DNA of 41,178 bases from an uncultured Verrucomicrobiota bacterium (GCA_903838675.1 CAILZI010000128.1:1-41178), one strand, 5' to 3'. Shown: positions 1-8,091, counted from the stretch's first letter. Notes: generated from the sequence alone by a model not told the origin. Numbers and translations are program-made.

Positions 1-168
1 AGCACGTACCGGCGAGCCATCGACGACCACCTTGTCCTCAGGCTGGACCTTCGTGGCAAGTTCGGTGATGACGTGGCCGTTGATCGACACACGTCCGCCG
101 AGGATGATTTCCTCCGCGCCACGCCGTGAGGCAATGCCGCACTGGCTCAAATATCGGTTAAGGCGCAC
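1..168 (-). CDS. Pseudouridine synthase, RluB/RsuA family (5' part only)
   Basis: Only the first 56 codons are inside the window; the gene runs off the left edge. Translation from a GTG at 168 gives an S4 RNA-binding domain: [15 protein letters not shown], then a GGRVSING segment and a VVVDG strand. This is the typical N-terminus of RsuA/RluB/RluE/RluF enzymes, which convert specific uridines of 16S or 23S rRNA to pseudouridine. The catalytic domain is not visible, so the rRNA target cannot be named. The GTG is chosen because an in-frame stop (the TAA of the preceding gene) lies 12 bases upstream and the S4 match begins right at this codon. The 12-base gap suggests co-transcription with the small basic protein. 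Confidence 0.8.
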   Translation of the reverse strand, partial: MRLNRYLSQCGIASRRGAEEIILGGRVSINGHVITELATKVQPEDKVVVDGSPVRA

Positions 169-180
169 AGGGGGAAAGCC

Positions 181-333
181 TTACTCCGGCTTGGTCTTCG
201 GAAGGTTCGTCGGAAGACGTCCTTCTTTCCACTGGCCACGGGATTTGAGAAGCTTGACGCGCTCACCACGCTTCAAAACGCTGCGCTTGGTGCCGACGGA
301 GCCGGAAGTCTTGAGGCTGCTATGCTGGGACAT
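181..333 (-). CDS. Small basic protein, Verrucomicrobia/Chlamydiae type
   Basis: A 50-residue very basic protein (MSQHSSLKTSG..., then KRSVLKRGERVKLLKSRGQW, ending in a PKTKPE tail). It matches the short 'small basic protein' family conserved in Verrucomicrobia and Chlamydiae. Its function is not established; the basic charge suggests RNA or ribosome association. The frame is open 21 codons further upstream, but the family similarity begins at the ATG at 333, so that start is used. It is followed after 12 bases by an rRNA pseudouridine synthase, which fits a link to rRNA, although this is inference. Recognition comes from the Lys/Arg pattern and the LKRGERVKLL motif, not from a search. Confidence 0.75.
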   Translation of the reverse strand: MSQHSSLKTSGSVGTKRSVLKRGERVKLLKSRGQWKEGRLPTNLPKTKPE

Positions 334-398
334 GATTCTGAGTGGTCTGGGGGTGAAAAAGGGCGCGAAGGATAGCAGCCCAAACCCCGGGTGCAAGG

Positions 399-460
399 GG
401 TTTTACGCTCCAGCGTTCCGGTAAAACCACTGTCAACAACCGTCAACCATCGTCAACAAC
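399..460. repeat. Hairpin plus three 10-bp direct repeats between gatB and the small basic protein gene
   Basis: Positions 399-406 (GGTTTTAC) and 421-428 (GTAAAACC) form a perfect 8-bp inverted repeat around a 14-base loop. The loop contains a smaller palindrome, ACGCT-CC-AGCGT. Immediately to the right, 431-460 holds three copies of a 10-bp unit close to (T/C)GTCAACAAC. Read on the minus strand the repeats present TTGAC-like boxes upstream of the small basic protein, but no matching -10 box was found. Regulatory meaning is unknown. Confidence 0.5.
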
Positions 461-472
461 TGCAATCTCAGC

Positions 473-1936
473 TCACCCCAGCACCTTCTTCCTCACAATC
501 TCCGTCACCATCTTCGGGTTCGCTTTCCCCTGGCTCGCCTTCATCGCCTGCCCCGTAAACCAGTTCATGGCCTTCTCGTTGCCAGCCTGAACTTCGGCCA
601 CTTTGTCGGGGTTGGCCGCCAGGATCTGCTCCACGATGGCCTCCAGCGCGCCCGTGTCGCTGACCTGCTCGAAGCCTTTGGCCTTGATGATTTCTGCGGC
701 AGGTTTGCCGGTTTCAAACATTTCGGCAAAGACTTCCTTGGCCTGATTGTTGGAGATTTTGCCAGCTTCCACGGTGGCCACGAGGGAACTCAGCGCCTGC
801 GGCTGCACCGGGCAGTCGGAAAGGGTAAGTGAGCGGTCATTGAGAACACCCAGCAGGTCATTGATCACCCAGTTCGCGATCTTTTTGGCCGGCACCTTCG
901 TGTCAGCAGCCACGGCGGTCTCATACCACGCGGCAAGTTCCTTCTCACTGGCGAGCACTCCGGCATCATAGGCGCTGCAACCGTAGTCCTTTTCAAACCG
1001 CGCACGCTTTTCATGCGGCAGTTCCGGCACCTGCGGCCGCATCTTGGCCACGAGATCTGCCGTACGCACCGGCAGAAGGTCGGGATCAGGGAAGTAGCGG
1101 TAATCATGCGCATCTTCCTTCGTGCGCATGAGTGTGGTCTCGCCACGGTCATCGTCCCAGCGGCGGGTGCTTTGAATGAGTTTCTCTCCGCGATCCAGGC
1201 AGTCGGCCTGCCGCTCCGTTTCAAATTTGATCGCGCGGCGCACGGCAGACATCGAGTTGAGGTTTTTCAGCTCAATCTTCGCCCCCAGTTCCTTCTGCCC
1301 TTCGGGCCGCAGGGAGATGTTCACGTCACAGCGCAGATTGCCCTTCTCCATGTCGGCATCGCTCACGCCGCCGTAGATCAAAATCTGCCGCAGGCTGGTG
1401 AGGTAGGCAAAGGCCTCCTCCGCGCTGTCGATGTCCGGCTCGCTCACGATTTCCATCAGCGGCGTGCCCGCGCGGTTGAAGTCGAGCGCGCTGAACTTGT
1501 CGTAGTGCGTGGACTTGCCCACGTCCTCCTCCAGATGAATGCGCGTCAGCTTCACCACCTTGCCCGGATTGGCGATGCTCTTCTGCGCATCCTTCGGATA
1601 CGCCAGATCATACAGCGGCACCCCGCCACCCAGGCAGAGCGGGAATGGCATCTGCGTGATCTGGTAATTCTTCGGCATGTCCGGATAAAAATAATTTTTG
1701 CGGTCCCAGTTCACCACCGGCGGCGTTTCGCAGCCCAGCATCAGACCCGTAAGAATGGTCTTCTCAATGGCGGCCTGGTTCAGCACCGGCAGCGCTCCCG
1801 GCAGCCCCATGCAGGTGGGGCAGGTGTGCGTGTTCGGCTCTGCACCATACTCGACCGGGCAGGCGCAGAACATCTTGCTGCGCGTCGTGAGCTGCGCGTG
1901 AACTTCAAGGCCGATGGTGAGGATGTATTTGGGCAT
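473..1936 (-). CDS. gatB: Asp-tRNA(Asn)/Glu-tRNA(Gln) amidotransferase subunit B
   Basis: This 487-residue protein is the tRNA-binding and kinase subunit of the GatCAB complex. GatCAB amidates misacylated Glu-tRNA(Gln) or Asp-tRNA(Asn), using ammonia supplied by GatA. The N-terminus has the GatB signature IGLEVHAQL, with zinc-type cysteines at about 24, 26, 39 and 42 (CAC...CPTC). It is followed by the cradle-domain motifs YFYPDMPKNYQITQ and DFNRAGTPLMEIV. The C-terminal helical and YqeY-like tail (about 340-487) ends in NPKMVTEIVRKKVLG. Length is normal for the family. No gatA or gatC is adjacent, so the complex is encoded at dispersed loci. The gene is divergent from the SIMPL-domain gene across a 162-base spacer. 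The ATG at 1936 fits the conserved start of the family. Confidence 0.97.
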   Translation of the reverse strand: MPKYILTIGLEVHAQLTTRSKMFCACPVEYGAEPNTHTCPTCMGLPGALPVLNQAAIEKTILTGLMLGCETPPVVNWDRKNYFYPDMPKNYQITQMPFPLCLGGGVPLYDLAYPKDAQKSIANPGKVVKLTRIHLEEDVGKSTHYDKFSALDFNRAGTPLMEIVSEPDIDSAEEAFAYLTSLRQILIYGGVSDADMEKGNLRCDVNISLRPEGQKELGAKIELKNLNSMSAVRRAIKFETERQADCLDRGEKLIQSTRRWDDDRGETTLMRTKEDAHDYRYFPDPDLLPVRTADLVAKMRPQVPELPHEKRARFEKDYGCSAYDAGVLASEKELAAWYETAVAADTKVPAKKIANWVINDLLGVLNDRSLTLSDCPVQPQALSSLVATVEAGKISNNQAKEVFAEMFETGKPAAEIIKAKGFEQVSDTGALEAIVEQILAANPDKVAEVQAGNEKAMNWFTGQAMKASQGKANPKMVTEIVRKKVLG

Positions 1937-2098
1937 GCGAAAAGGAAAAGGCGGAAATTAAAATGACCCGGGACGCAGTCAGTCCAAGTACAAAAAGGCA
2001 GGAAATCAAAGCGTGAAGCGGAGGCGGAGAAATGTGGGCTCCGCGCTTTTTACACGTGGTTTACACACGCAGACAAGCCCGCATGTTAAAACATTCGC

Positions 2099-2795
2099 AT
2101 GAAATCACCTTCCCTTCTCGCGGCCCTCCTTCTAGCCACAGGAATAGCCCTCGGAGGTTACTTTGTGGGCAAGGGCATCCTCGGACATAACAAAACCAGC
2201 AAGATTGCCGTCAAAGGCCTCGCCGAGCGTGAAGTCCCCGCCAGCATCGCCATCTGGACCCTGAGCTATTCCGCCACCGATGACAAGCTGGCTGAAGTGG
2301 ACCACAAACTGGCCGAAGGCGCTGCCTTGGTGAAGGAGTTTCTCAAAGCCGCAGGCTTCCAAGAAACTGACATCGCGCTGCAACCACCTTCCCTCCGCGA
2401 TCACAGCATGGAAACACCTGACAAAGGATGCACAGGCCCCTGCCGCCCGCTTCAGCGCCTCCCAGTCCGTGCTGCTGCGCACCAAGTTGGTACAGTCAGT
2501 CAAAGCAGCCGTCTCCGCCACCAGCACCCTGATGCGTCAGGGGCTGATGCTTGGCACCATCAGTGAGCCCCGCTTTTTCTTTGAGGACCTCAACAGCGTC
2601 AAACCCGGCATGATCGAAGAGGCCACCAAAAATGCCCGTGTGGCCGGCGAGCAGTTTGCCCGTGATTCCAATACCCGGCTCGGCAAACTGCTCAACGCCA
2701 GCCAAGGCTGGTTCCAGATCATGGATCGCGACGAGGCCACGCCAGAACGCAAAATCGTGCGCGTCATAGTTGAGGTCGAATACGAGATTGACTGA
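2099..2795 (+). pseudogene. SIMPL-domain (DUF541) protein, interrupted by a frameshift
   Basis: The first frame from ATG 2099 encodes a signal anchor (about residues 5-24, LLAALLLATGIALGGYFVG) and the first half of a SIMPL domain (KGLAEREVPASIAIWTLSY). Homology stops near position 2410. The second half continues one base out of phase (TKDAQAPAARFSASQSVLLRTK ... IVRVIVEVEYEID, ending at 2795). One extra base, or two missing, between about 2403 and 2424 accounts for the break; rejoined, the protein is about 232 residues, normal for the family. SIMPL proteins are envelope-associated and poorly characterised. Both halves are well conserved, so this may be a recent mutation or an assembly error. 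No long homopolymer lies at the break. Confidence 0.8.
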
Positions 2796-2933
2796 GGCCA
2801 TGCACGCCCAGCCCGCCAAGTCACCAGCAGCAGGTTGGTTCCGGTTTCAGCTTGCCTTCCCACACCCTTTTTTGGGGATGCCTGATGCTCCTCACATCCC
2901 GGACGTTCATCGCGCTCTCCAGAGCCACGCCCG

Positions 2934-2959
2934 GGGCAATGTACCATTGCCCTTTTTTT
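2934..2959 (+). terminator. Rho-independent terminator
   Basis: Perfect 8-bp stem GGGCAATG (2934-2941) / CATTGCCC (2945-2952) with a three-base loop, followed directly by seven T residues (2953-2959). The T-tract is on the plus strand only, so it terminates transcription coming from the SIMPL gene, whose frame ends at 2795. The convergent FGE-like gene ends at 2977. Confidence 0.85.
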
Positions 2960-2976
2960 CAGGTGTCGAAAACCAG

Positions 2977-4251
2977 CTAGGGTGCCTCGACGGCCACCAC
3001 ACGGAATCCGAGGCCTATGCGCTCGACCGGTTTGTGGTGATCCCGAAAAGACGAAAGCAAATTCTCTCGCTCCCAGTGGCTCCATGAACTGCCTCTCAAT
3101 ACGCGATCAATTTTCGCGCTGTCGAACCAGTCTTCGCACCACTCCCAGACATTGCCTCCCAGATCGTAGATGCCAAACTTGTTGGGCTTAAAGCTCATCA
3201 CAGGTGATGTGGAGGGGAAGCCATCGTCATACCCATCGAGATACTGGGAATTCTTTGCGGGCGCCTTGTCTTTTCGGCTCTGGTCAGAGTAGTTTCCACT
3301 GTCTTTAGGAGGCGGCCACTTGTTGCCCCACGGAAAGTCAGTCTCGCTCCTGAAGACCGTCGCAGGCGTGGTGTCCTTCGTCCATTTTTCCTCACGCCCG
3401 ATGCCAACTGCATAGCTCCACTCCTGATCTGTGGGCAGTCGATAGGTCTTGCCCTCCTTCTTGCTCAGCCATGCGCAAAAGTTTTGGGCATCTTCCCAAC
3501 TCACTCTCGTGACAGGATGGTCTTCCGGACGATCCAGGACGAATCCTTCTGTTTTTTGGTTTTTCCATGCGCTGTCGGCGCCTGGAGCATCAACAGCATA
3601 GGCCGCATAGTCTTTGTAGCGAGTCTCATGGATGCAGAACAGGACTTTGGTTCCCGGCACTTGGACGAACTTCATTCCGAGGCTGTTGGTAAAGGATTTA
3701 CCACTCGGATCAGCTGTCATGTCTGCTCCGCTGGCATTTGTGTTTGCCATCAAATCCTCGCGCATTTTCTTCAAAGCCATCGCCTCCTCCAGCCTGCCGC
3801 CTTTCGTCATGGTCAGCATCAAAGCTTCGAGCGACTTGGCATACGCATCCTTGAGCGGGCGGAGCTTTTTATCACGGTCCAGTTCCAGCCTTGCCAAGGC
3901 CGCACGGTACGTGGAACGCATGGTTTTCAGGCTGGCGGGAGTCTTCGCGTCATCCTGCGGCGGCATGTATTTGCCGGACAAAACAGCCTCTTTCTCCGTC
4001 TTGATGCTAATGGCATCATCCAGATTCCCTGCTTTTTGTGCATTCTCCTGCACACGTTCCAATGCGGTGGCAAACTTGGCATTCAGGTCTGCCACCACAA
4101 GTTCATGCGGGCGCAGCACATCCAGCCTCACTTTTTCATCATATTTGGCCTGCAGCTCCGCCACTTCTGGAATGGCTGCAGTTTGCGAATAGGAGTGATT
4201 TGCGAAGACGATTACAGCTATGGCGGTGAAAAGGGCTGCTGATTTTCCCAT
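2977..4251 (-). CDS. Secreted FGE/SUMF1-domain protein with N-terminal helical module (copy A)
   Basis: 424 residues from ATG 4251. Layout: a signal peptide (KSAALFTAIAVIVFANHSYS, cleavage near residue 22), a charged helical module (about 30-168), and a formylglycine-generating-enzyme-like domain (about 185-424). Its markers are NSLGMKFVQVPG, PVTRVSWEDAQNFCAWLS, YRLPTDQEWSYA, GIYDLGGNVWEW, RVLRGSSW and GFRVV. The cysteine pair that true FGE enzymes use between RGGSW and GFR is absent, so sulfatase activation is unlikely; a binding or structural role is more plausible. It is closely similar to the next gene (4520-5800). An in-frame ATG at 4269 adds six residues; 4251 is preferred because the paralogs align from MxKSAA. 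Decayed copies of a neighbouring gene's end lie just upstream. Confidence 0.85.
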   Translation of the reverse strand: MGKSAALFTAIAVIVFANHSYSQTAAIPEVAELQAKYDEKVRLDVLRPHELVVADLNAKFATALERVQENAQKAGNLDDAISIKTEKEAVLSGKYMPPQDDAKTPASLKTMRSTYRAALARLELDRDKKLRPLKDAYAKSLEALMLTMTKGGRLEEAMALKKMREDLMANTNASGADMTADPSGKSFTNSLGMKFVQVPGTKVLFCIHETRYKDYAAYAVDAPGADSAWKNQKTEGFVLDRPEDHPVTRVSWEDAQNFCAWLSKKEGKTYRLPTDQEWSYAVGIGREEKWTKDTTPATVFRSETDFPWGNKWPPPKDSGNYSDQSRKDKAPAKNSQYLDGYDDGFPSTSPVMSFKPNKFGIYDLGGNVWEWCEDWFDSAKIDRVLRGSSWSHWERENLLSSFRDHHKPVERIGLGFRVVAVEAP

Positions 4252-4288
4252 GAGATGCTTTTGAAACATTTGGATTGAATATCGTATT

Positions 4289-4337
4289 TTAATACATCCT
4301 CACCCGCTGCGGCGGCTGCTTACGATACACGACGATT
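4289..4337 (-). pseudogene. Remnant 1 of the 3' end of the CvpA-like gene
   Basis: Read on the minus strand this stretch encodes VVYRKQPPQRVRMY followed by TAA. It corresponds to the end of the intact gene at 5854-6744 (VVYHQPPPPQPVRMY, TAA). Similarity fades upstream of about 4337. It lies 37 bases before the FGE-like copy A start, much as the intact end lies 53 bases before the copy B start. This is what a tandem duplication of a [gene tail + FGE gene] unit would leave. Confidence 0.8.
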
Positions 4338-4394
4338 TTTCTCCCCGCTCAAGTTAAAACATTCCACCAGACAGTTCACCTCGCTGCTCCCGCA

Positions 4395-4519
4395 TCAATA
4401 CAGTCTCACCAGCTGCGGTAGCTGACGGCGCACCACGGGGTCCATCGCCCTCTAGGGTGCCAGATTGTTTGGAATGGGTGCAGGTCGTGGTGGTTGGCCA
4501 CGTTCCCGGTCTTGTGCAA
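4395..4519 (-). pseudogene. Remnant 2 of the 3' end of the CvpA-like gene
   Basis: It begins one base after the stop codon of FGE-like copy B. On the minus strand it carries a VANHHDL segment matching VANHPDL of the intact gene and, one base out of frame, AMDPVVRRQLPQLVRLY plus TGA matching the intact terminus (AMDSVV...VRMY). Relative to the intact gene there is a one-base deletion between these segments. It is therefore a longer and more decayed copy than remnant 1, probably left by a third duplication unit whose FGE gene was lost. Confidence 0.8.
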
Positions 4520-5800
4520 CTAGGGTGCAATCTCAATGGCACAACGAAAACCCTGGTTGGCGCCCCGGCTGCCGGATGAGCTGCGATAGCGAAAGGATGA
4601 AAGCAGAAAAATGCTTTCACCATCATACCACGAACCACCACGCAAGACTCGTTGTTTCTGCTCGGCATTAAACCATTCTTCAACCCATTCAAAAACATTG
4701 CCGCTTAGGTCATGGAGTCCGAGCTTGTTCGGTTTGAAACTCATCACAGGCGCAAGCGTTGGAAACCCATCGTCATAGCCGGCAATGTAATGAGTTTTGG
4801 CATTCGGGGCCTGCGTTTGCCGGCTTTGGTCCGAATAGTTTCCTGACTCTTTTGGCGGCGGCCATTCGTCTCCCCAGGGATAGCCTGCCTGGCTCTTGAA
4901 GACATTCTCTGGCGTTGTGCTCGCCGCCCATTTTTCATCACGGTTGATGCCAACGGCATGACTCCACTCTTTGTCTTTGGGCAGCCGGTAGGTTTTACCC
5001 TCTTTTTTACTCAGCCAGGCACAGAATGCTTGGGCGTCTTCATAACTTACTTTCGTCACGGGATAATCATCCTTGTTTCCAACCCCGCCAAAACCGTCTG
5101 CAGACTGGTCTTTCCATGACGCACTGATTCCAGGAGCTTCCGCCGCGTACTTAACATAGTCTTTATAGCGCGTCTCATGGACACACAGGAGCACATTCGT
5201 TCCCGGCACCTTCACGAACTTCATGCCAAGGCTGTTGGTGAAAGATTTACCTGCCGGATCGACTGACGCTGCCAGCGCACCGCCCCCCTTGCTTGCGAGC
5301 AAATCTTCGCGCATTTTCTTCAAAGTCATCGCCTCTTCCAAACGTCCGCTTTTGGTGAGGTTCACAGTCAAAGCCTCGAGGGACCTCGCATAGGCGTCCT
5401 TCAGAGGTAGTAGATTCTTATCGCGGTCCATCTCCAGCTTGGCCAGCGCCGCTTGATAAGTAACGCGCATGGATTTGAGACTTGCCGGGGCTTTTGCTTC
5501 ATCCAGCTGCACCATTGGCTTGCCTGACAACACCGCCTCTTTCTCCTCTTTGATGGCGATGGCGGCATCCAGATTTCCTGCTTTTTGCGCAGACTCCTGC
5601 GCACGTTCCAATGCGGCGGCATATTTGGCATTCAGGTCTGCCACAGTCAGCTCATGTGGGCGAAGCACATCAAGCCTCACTTTTTCCTCATATTTGGTCT
5701 GCAGCTCCGCCGCTTCCGGAATGGCGGCTGTTTGCGAATATGAACAATTGGCGCACACAATCGCGGCTATGGCGATGACAACGGCGGCTGATTTTACCAT
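4520..5800 (-). CDS. Secreted FGE/SUMF1-domain protein with N-terminal helical module (copy B)
   Basis: 426 residues from ATG 5800, paralogous to copy A along its whole length. It has a signal peptide (KSAAVVIAIAAIVCANCSYS), a helical module opening with AAIPEAAELQTKYEEKVRLD, and a C-terminal FGE-like domain (NSLGMKFVKVPG, YPVTKVSYEDAQAFCAWLS, YRLPKDKEW, LGLHDLSGNVFEWVEEW, RVLRGGSW, NQGFRCAIEIAP). As in copy A, the FGE active-site cysteine pair is missing; the single Cys in GFRC is at a different position. A GTG at 5848 would add 16 residues ahead of the signal peptide; the ATG is preferred because both paralogs align there. It lies 53 bases downstream of the CvpA-like gene and is likely co-transcribed with it. 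Confidence 0.85.
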   Translation of the reverse strand: MVKSAAVVIAIAAIVCANCSYSQTAAIPEAAELQTKYEEKVRLDVLRPHELTVADLNAKYAAALERAQESAQKAGNLDAAIAIKEEKEAVLSGKPMVQLDEAKAPASLKSMRVTYQAALAKLEMDRDKNLLPLKDAYARSLEALTVNLTKSGRLEEAMTLKKMREDLLASKGGGALAASVDPAGKSFTNSLGMKFVKVPGTNVLLCVHETRYKDYVKYAAEAPGISASWKDQSADGFGGVGNKDDYPVTKVSYEDAQAFCAWLSKKEGKTYRLPKDKEWSHAVGINRDEKWAASTTPENVFKSQAGYPWGDEWPPPKESGNYSDQSRQTQAPNAKTHYIAGYDDGFPTLAPVMSFKPNKLGLHDLSGNVFEWVEEWFNAEQKQRVLRGGSWYDGESIFLLSSFRYRSSSGSRGANQGFRCAIEIAP

Positions 5801-5853
5801 GGGAATCACTAGAATTAATCTCGTTTTTAATTCAACGAAATTAATCACGTTTT

Positions 5854-6744
5854 TTAATACATCCTCACCGGCTGCGGTGGAGGTGGCTGGTGATACACCA
5901 CGGAGTCCATCGCCTGTTCCAAAGCCATGCTTGCCAGGATAGGCTGCAGGTCGGGGTGGTTGGCCACTTTCTCAATCTTCGGCATCTGCATCAGCCCCGC
6001 AAAGTCTTTGTTCTTGATCGCATCGCGCACAGCTGGATCGTAGCCGAGTTCAACGATGAGCGGGTTGTTCAGCGCGTTGGCGGTGGCCGGGCTTTGCTCC
6101 GCCAGACGCTGCCACATGGTGCCCTCAGGCCATAGAATCAGGAGGCGGGCCAGATTGGCCGTGGGCTTGATGTCGTAGGGGTCCAGCTTCTTGGCCAGAC
6201 CGCCGATGAAACTGTTGTCGATCTTCTGGCTCAGGGTGTAAAAAACGGACTTCGCCTGGCTCTCGATCGAACCGCCTTTTTTGACGATCTCCGCGGCATT
6301 CTCCATGCCATACAGGCTCCCCACCACCCGCAGCACCATGCTGCCAAGCCACAGCAGCCCGCCTGAGGGAATGACGCTGACGATCAGCCCCCTCCAGCCC
6401 GTCAGTCCGCCCAGCATCCGCATCAGTCCAAAGGCCGCCAGAAAGTACGTCCCCACCTTGCAGACACCGAACATCAGCAATGCCGCAGCAAAAGACATGA
6501 CGATCAGCCGGTTCGTCGTCATGTGCATCCCCGCTGCACCAAAAATCTGCACCCGGTGCATGAACACATACCACGCCGCCCACGCGCATGCAGCCAGCGT
6601 CAGCACATTCATGATCTGCTGCACCACCCCCTTCGCAAACGCCAGCCCCGCCGCGAATGCGATGAACCCCACGATCGCGATGGTGGCCCACATGCTGTGA
6701 GGCACCTTCTGGGCATATTGAAGCACTTCGCTCGGGTGAAGCAT
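5854..6744 (-). CDS. CvpA-like multi-pass membrane protein
   Basis: 296 residues, not confidently identified. The N-terminal half has about four hydrophobic segments (near 20-38, 43-62, 78-98 and 118-142). The spacing of glycines before the second helix (GLAFAKGVVQQIMNVL) resembles CvpA-family proteins, but this is a weak match. The C-terminal half (about 150-296) is soluble and ends in a proline-rich tail (HQPPPPQPVRMY). It heads a run containing the two FGE-like secreted proteins, so it may be part of the same envelope function. Its 3' end has been copied twice downstream (4289-4337 and 4395-4519). The start ATG at 6744 sits 73 bases from the edge of a palindromic repeat. Confidence 0.7.
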   Translation of the reverse strand: MLHPSEVLQYAQKVPHSMWATIAIVGFIAFAAGLAFAKGVVQQIMNVLTLAACAWAAWYVFMHRVQIFGAAGMHMTTNRLIVMSFAAALLMFGVCKVGTYFLAAFGLMRMLGGLTGWRGLIVSVIPSGGLLWLGSMVLRVVGSLYGMENAAEIVKKGGSIESQAKSVFYTLSQKIDNSFIGGLAKKLDPYDIKPTANLARLLILWPEGTMWQRLAEQSPATANALNNPLIVELGYDPAVRDAIKNKDFAGLMQMPKIEKVANHPDLQPILASMALEQAMDSVVYHQPPPPQPVRMY

Positions 6745-6817
6745 AAAAAGGAAAAGAGCAATATTAAGGACATCTTAACATTCTTCCCCTGTCTGTCGTG
6801 CAAGAAAATGCCCCTGG

Positions 6818-6992
6818 CCTGATCTATTCATGAAAGTCGTCGCGAGACGCAGCGAAAGCACTCAGTGGCAAGGCGGGCGCAGTTTTGAAAGACGGAGTGT
6901 ATGGATGCATGCTCGATGTCTTTCAAAACAAGCCCAACGCCGCCAATGGGGGCTTGCAGCAAGTCGCAGTAGAGTTTCTTGAATAGATCAGG
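6818..6992. repeat. 175-bp imperfect palindrome (REP/MITE-like element)
   Basis: The ends are CCTGATCTATTCATGAAA (6818-6835) and TTTCTTGAATAGATCAGG (6975-6992), an 18-bp terminal inverted repeat with one mismatch. Internally GTTTTGAAAGAC and GTCTTTCAAAAC flank a centre near GCATGC. No coding frame of note. The right end abuts the trpD stop codon without a gap. It could fold into one long hairpin and may terminate trpD transcription. The form resembles non-autonomous palindromic mobile repeats; copy number elsewhere is unknown from this window. Confidence 0.75.
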
Positions 6993-8030
6993 CTAAATCA
7001 AGTCCTGCATCGCCCGTAGCCTTGCATGGGCCGCACCACGCTCCAGCAGATCTTCGGCCAGAGCTTTCCCTGCCGCAAGATCCGCCGCTATACCGGTGAT
7101 CACGAAGCCCGCCGTAGCGTTCAGCACCGCGATGTCACGCTTGGCACCTTTGATGGTACCCGCCAGCACACCTTCAAGGATCAGGGCGTTCTCCGTGGCA
7201 TCTCCACCCACCAGATCTGCGAGTGCGGCCCTGCCAAAGCCGAGCTCTTTAGGGTCAATCCGGGTCTCGCTGAGTTTCCCGTCCACCACCTGACATACAT
7301 CATTCATTCCGAGTGTGGAAAGCTCATCCATCCCCTGCCCGGCTCCGGCGGTGCCATGCACCACCCAGGCTCCTTTGCGGCCCAGTTGAACCAAAATCTC
7401 GCCAAAAGCCCGCGTCAATTTCGGGTCAAACACACCAATGAGCTGGTAGTCCGGCCGTCCCGGATTGAGCAGCGGCCCGAGCACATTGAAAATGGAACGC
7501 TGCCCCTCCGCCGCGAGCAGCTTGCGCGCTTCCGCCACCGCCTTGAACGCCGGATGATACAACGGTGCGAAAAAGAAGCCCAGCCCAGTCTTCTCCAGAC
7601 CTGCGACGACTCTTTCCTTCGGCAGGTCGATCTTGATTCCCAGCGCCTCCAGCACATCCGCCCCGCCCGCCTTTGAGGTGATGCCACGGTTGCCATGCTT
7701 CGTCACGCACACACCGCCGGCGGCCAGAATGAACATCGCCGTGCTCGACACGTTGAACAGATGGAGCTGGTCCCCGCCCGTGCCCACCACATCCAGCATC
7801 GGCCCCGGCAACTTGGCCCGATCAATGCCCGGATCGACCGCACGCTTCAAAAATTCCTGCACAAACATCGCGATCTCCGCCGGCGTCTCGCCCTTCTTCG
7901 CCAGGGCGCGCAAAAAACTCGCCTTTTCCGCTGCCGTCACCTCAGGATCAACCAGCTGCCCCGCAGCCTCGGCAATCTGCGCGCCGGTGAGATGAGTTTT
8001 GAGGGTCAGTTCTTGGGTCAGTGATTCCAT
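6993..8030 (-). CDS. trpD: Anthranilate phosphoribosyltransferase
   Basis: 345 residues. It catalyses transfer of phosphoribose from PRPP to anthranilate, the second step of the tryptophan branch, in the cytoplasm. The PRPP-binding glycine motif GTGGD is at about 83-87, followed by NVSSTAMFILAAGG and the KHGNR motif at 111-115, then the GMDELS metal/anthranilate region. Length is typical for the family. It stands alone: no other trp gene is adjacent, the palindromic element abuts its 3' end, and a divergent Hsp70 gene starts 61 bases from its ATG. Confidence 0.96.
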   Translation of the reverse strand: MESLTQELTLKTHLTGAQIAEAAGQLVDPEVTAAEKASFLRALAKKGETPAEIAMFVQEFLKRAVDPGIDRAKLPGPMLDVVGTGGDQLHLFNVSSTAMFILAAGGVCVTKHGNRGITSKAGGADVLEALGIKIDLPKERVVAGLEKTGLGFFFAPLYHPAFKAVAEARKLLAAEGQRSIFNVLGPLLNPGRPDYQLIGVFDPKLTRAFGEILVQLGRKGAWVVHGTAGAGQGMDELSTLGMNDVCQVVDGKLSETRIDPKELGFGRAALADLVGGDATENALILEGVLAGTIKGAKRDIAVLNATAGFVITGIAADLAAGKALAEDLLERGAAHARLRAMQDLI

Positions 8031-8091
8031 GATTTGATTTTGACCAAAGCGCAGTGTTTAGCAAGCCCCCCCGTGTGAACCTCTCGAAACG

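Noticed and set aside
431..460. Three 10-bp repeats considered as a CRISPR-like array
   Set aside because: Units are contiguous without spacers and far too short.
1013..1966. Long plus-strand open frame (317 codons) opposite gatB
   Set aside because: It is antisense to a clearly conserved gene, rich in Arg/His, and shows no family features; typical of GC-rich DNA.
4354..4698. Minus-strand frame of 114 codons between the FGE-like genes
   Set aside because: It runs out of frame through the end of FGE-like copy B and the decayed gene tail; not a protein of its own.
3000..5800. FGE-like proteins considered as active sulfatase-modifying enzymes
   Set aside because: Catalytic cysteines are missing and no sulfatase gene is in the window.
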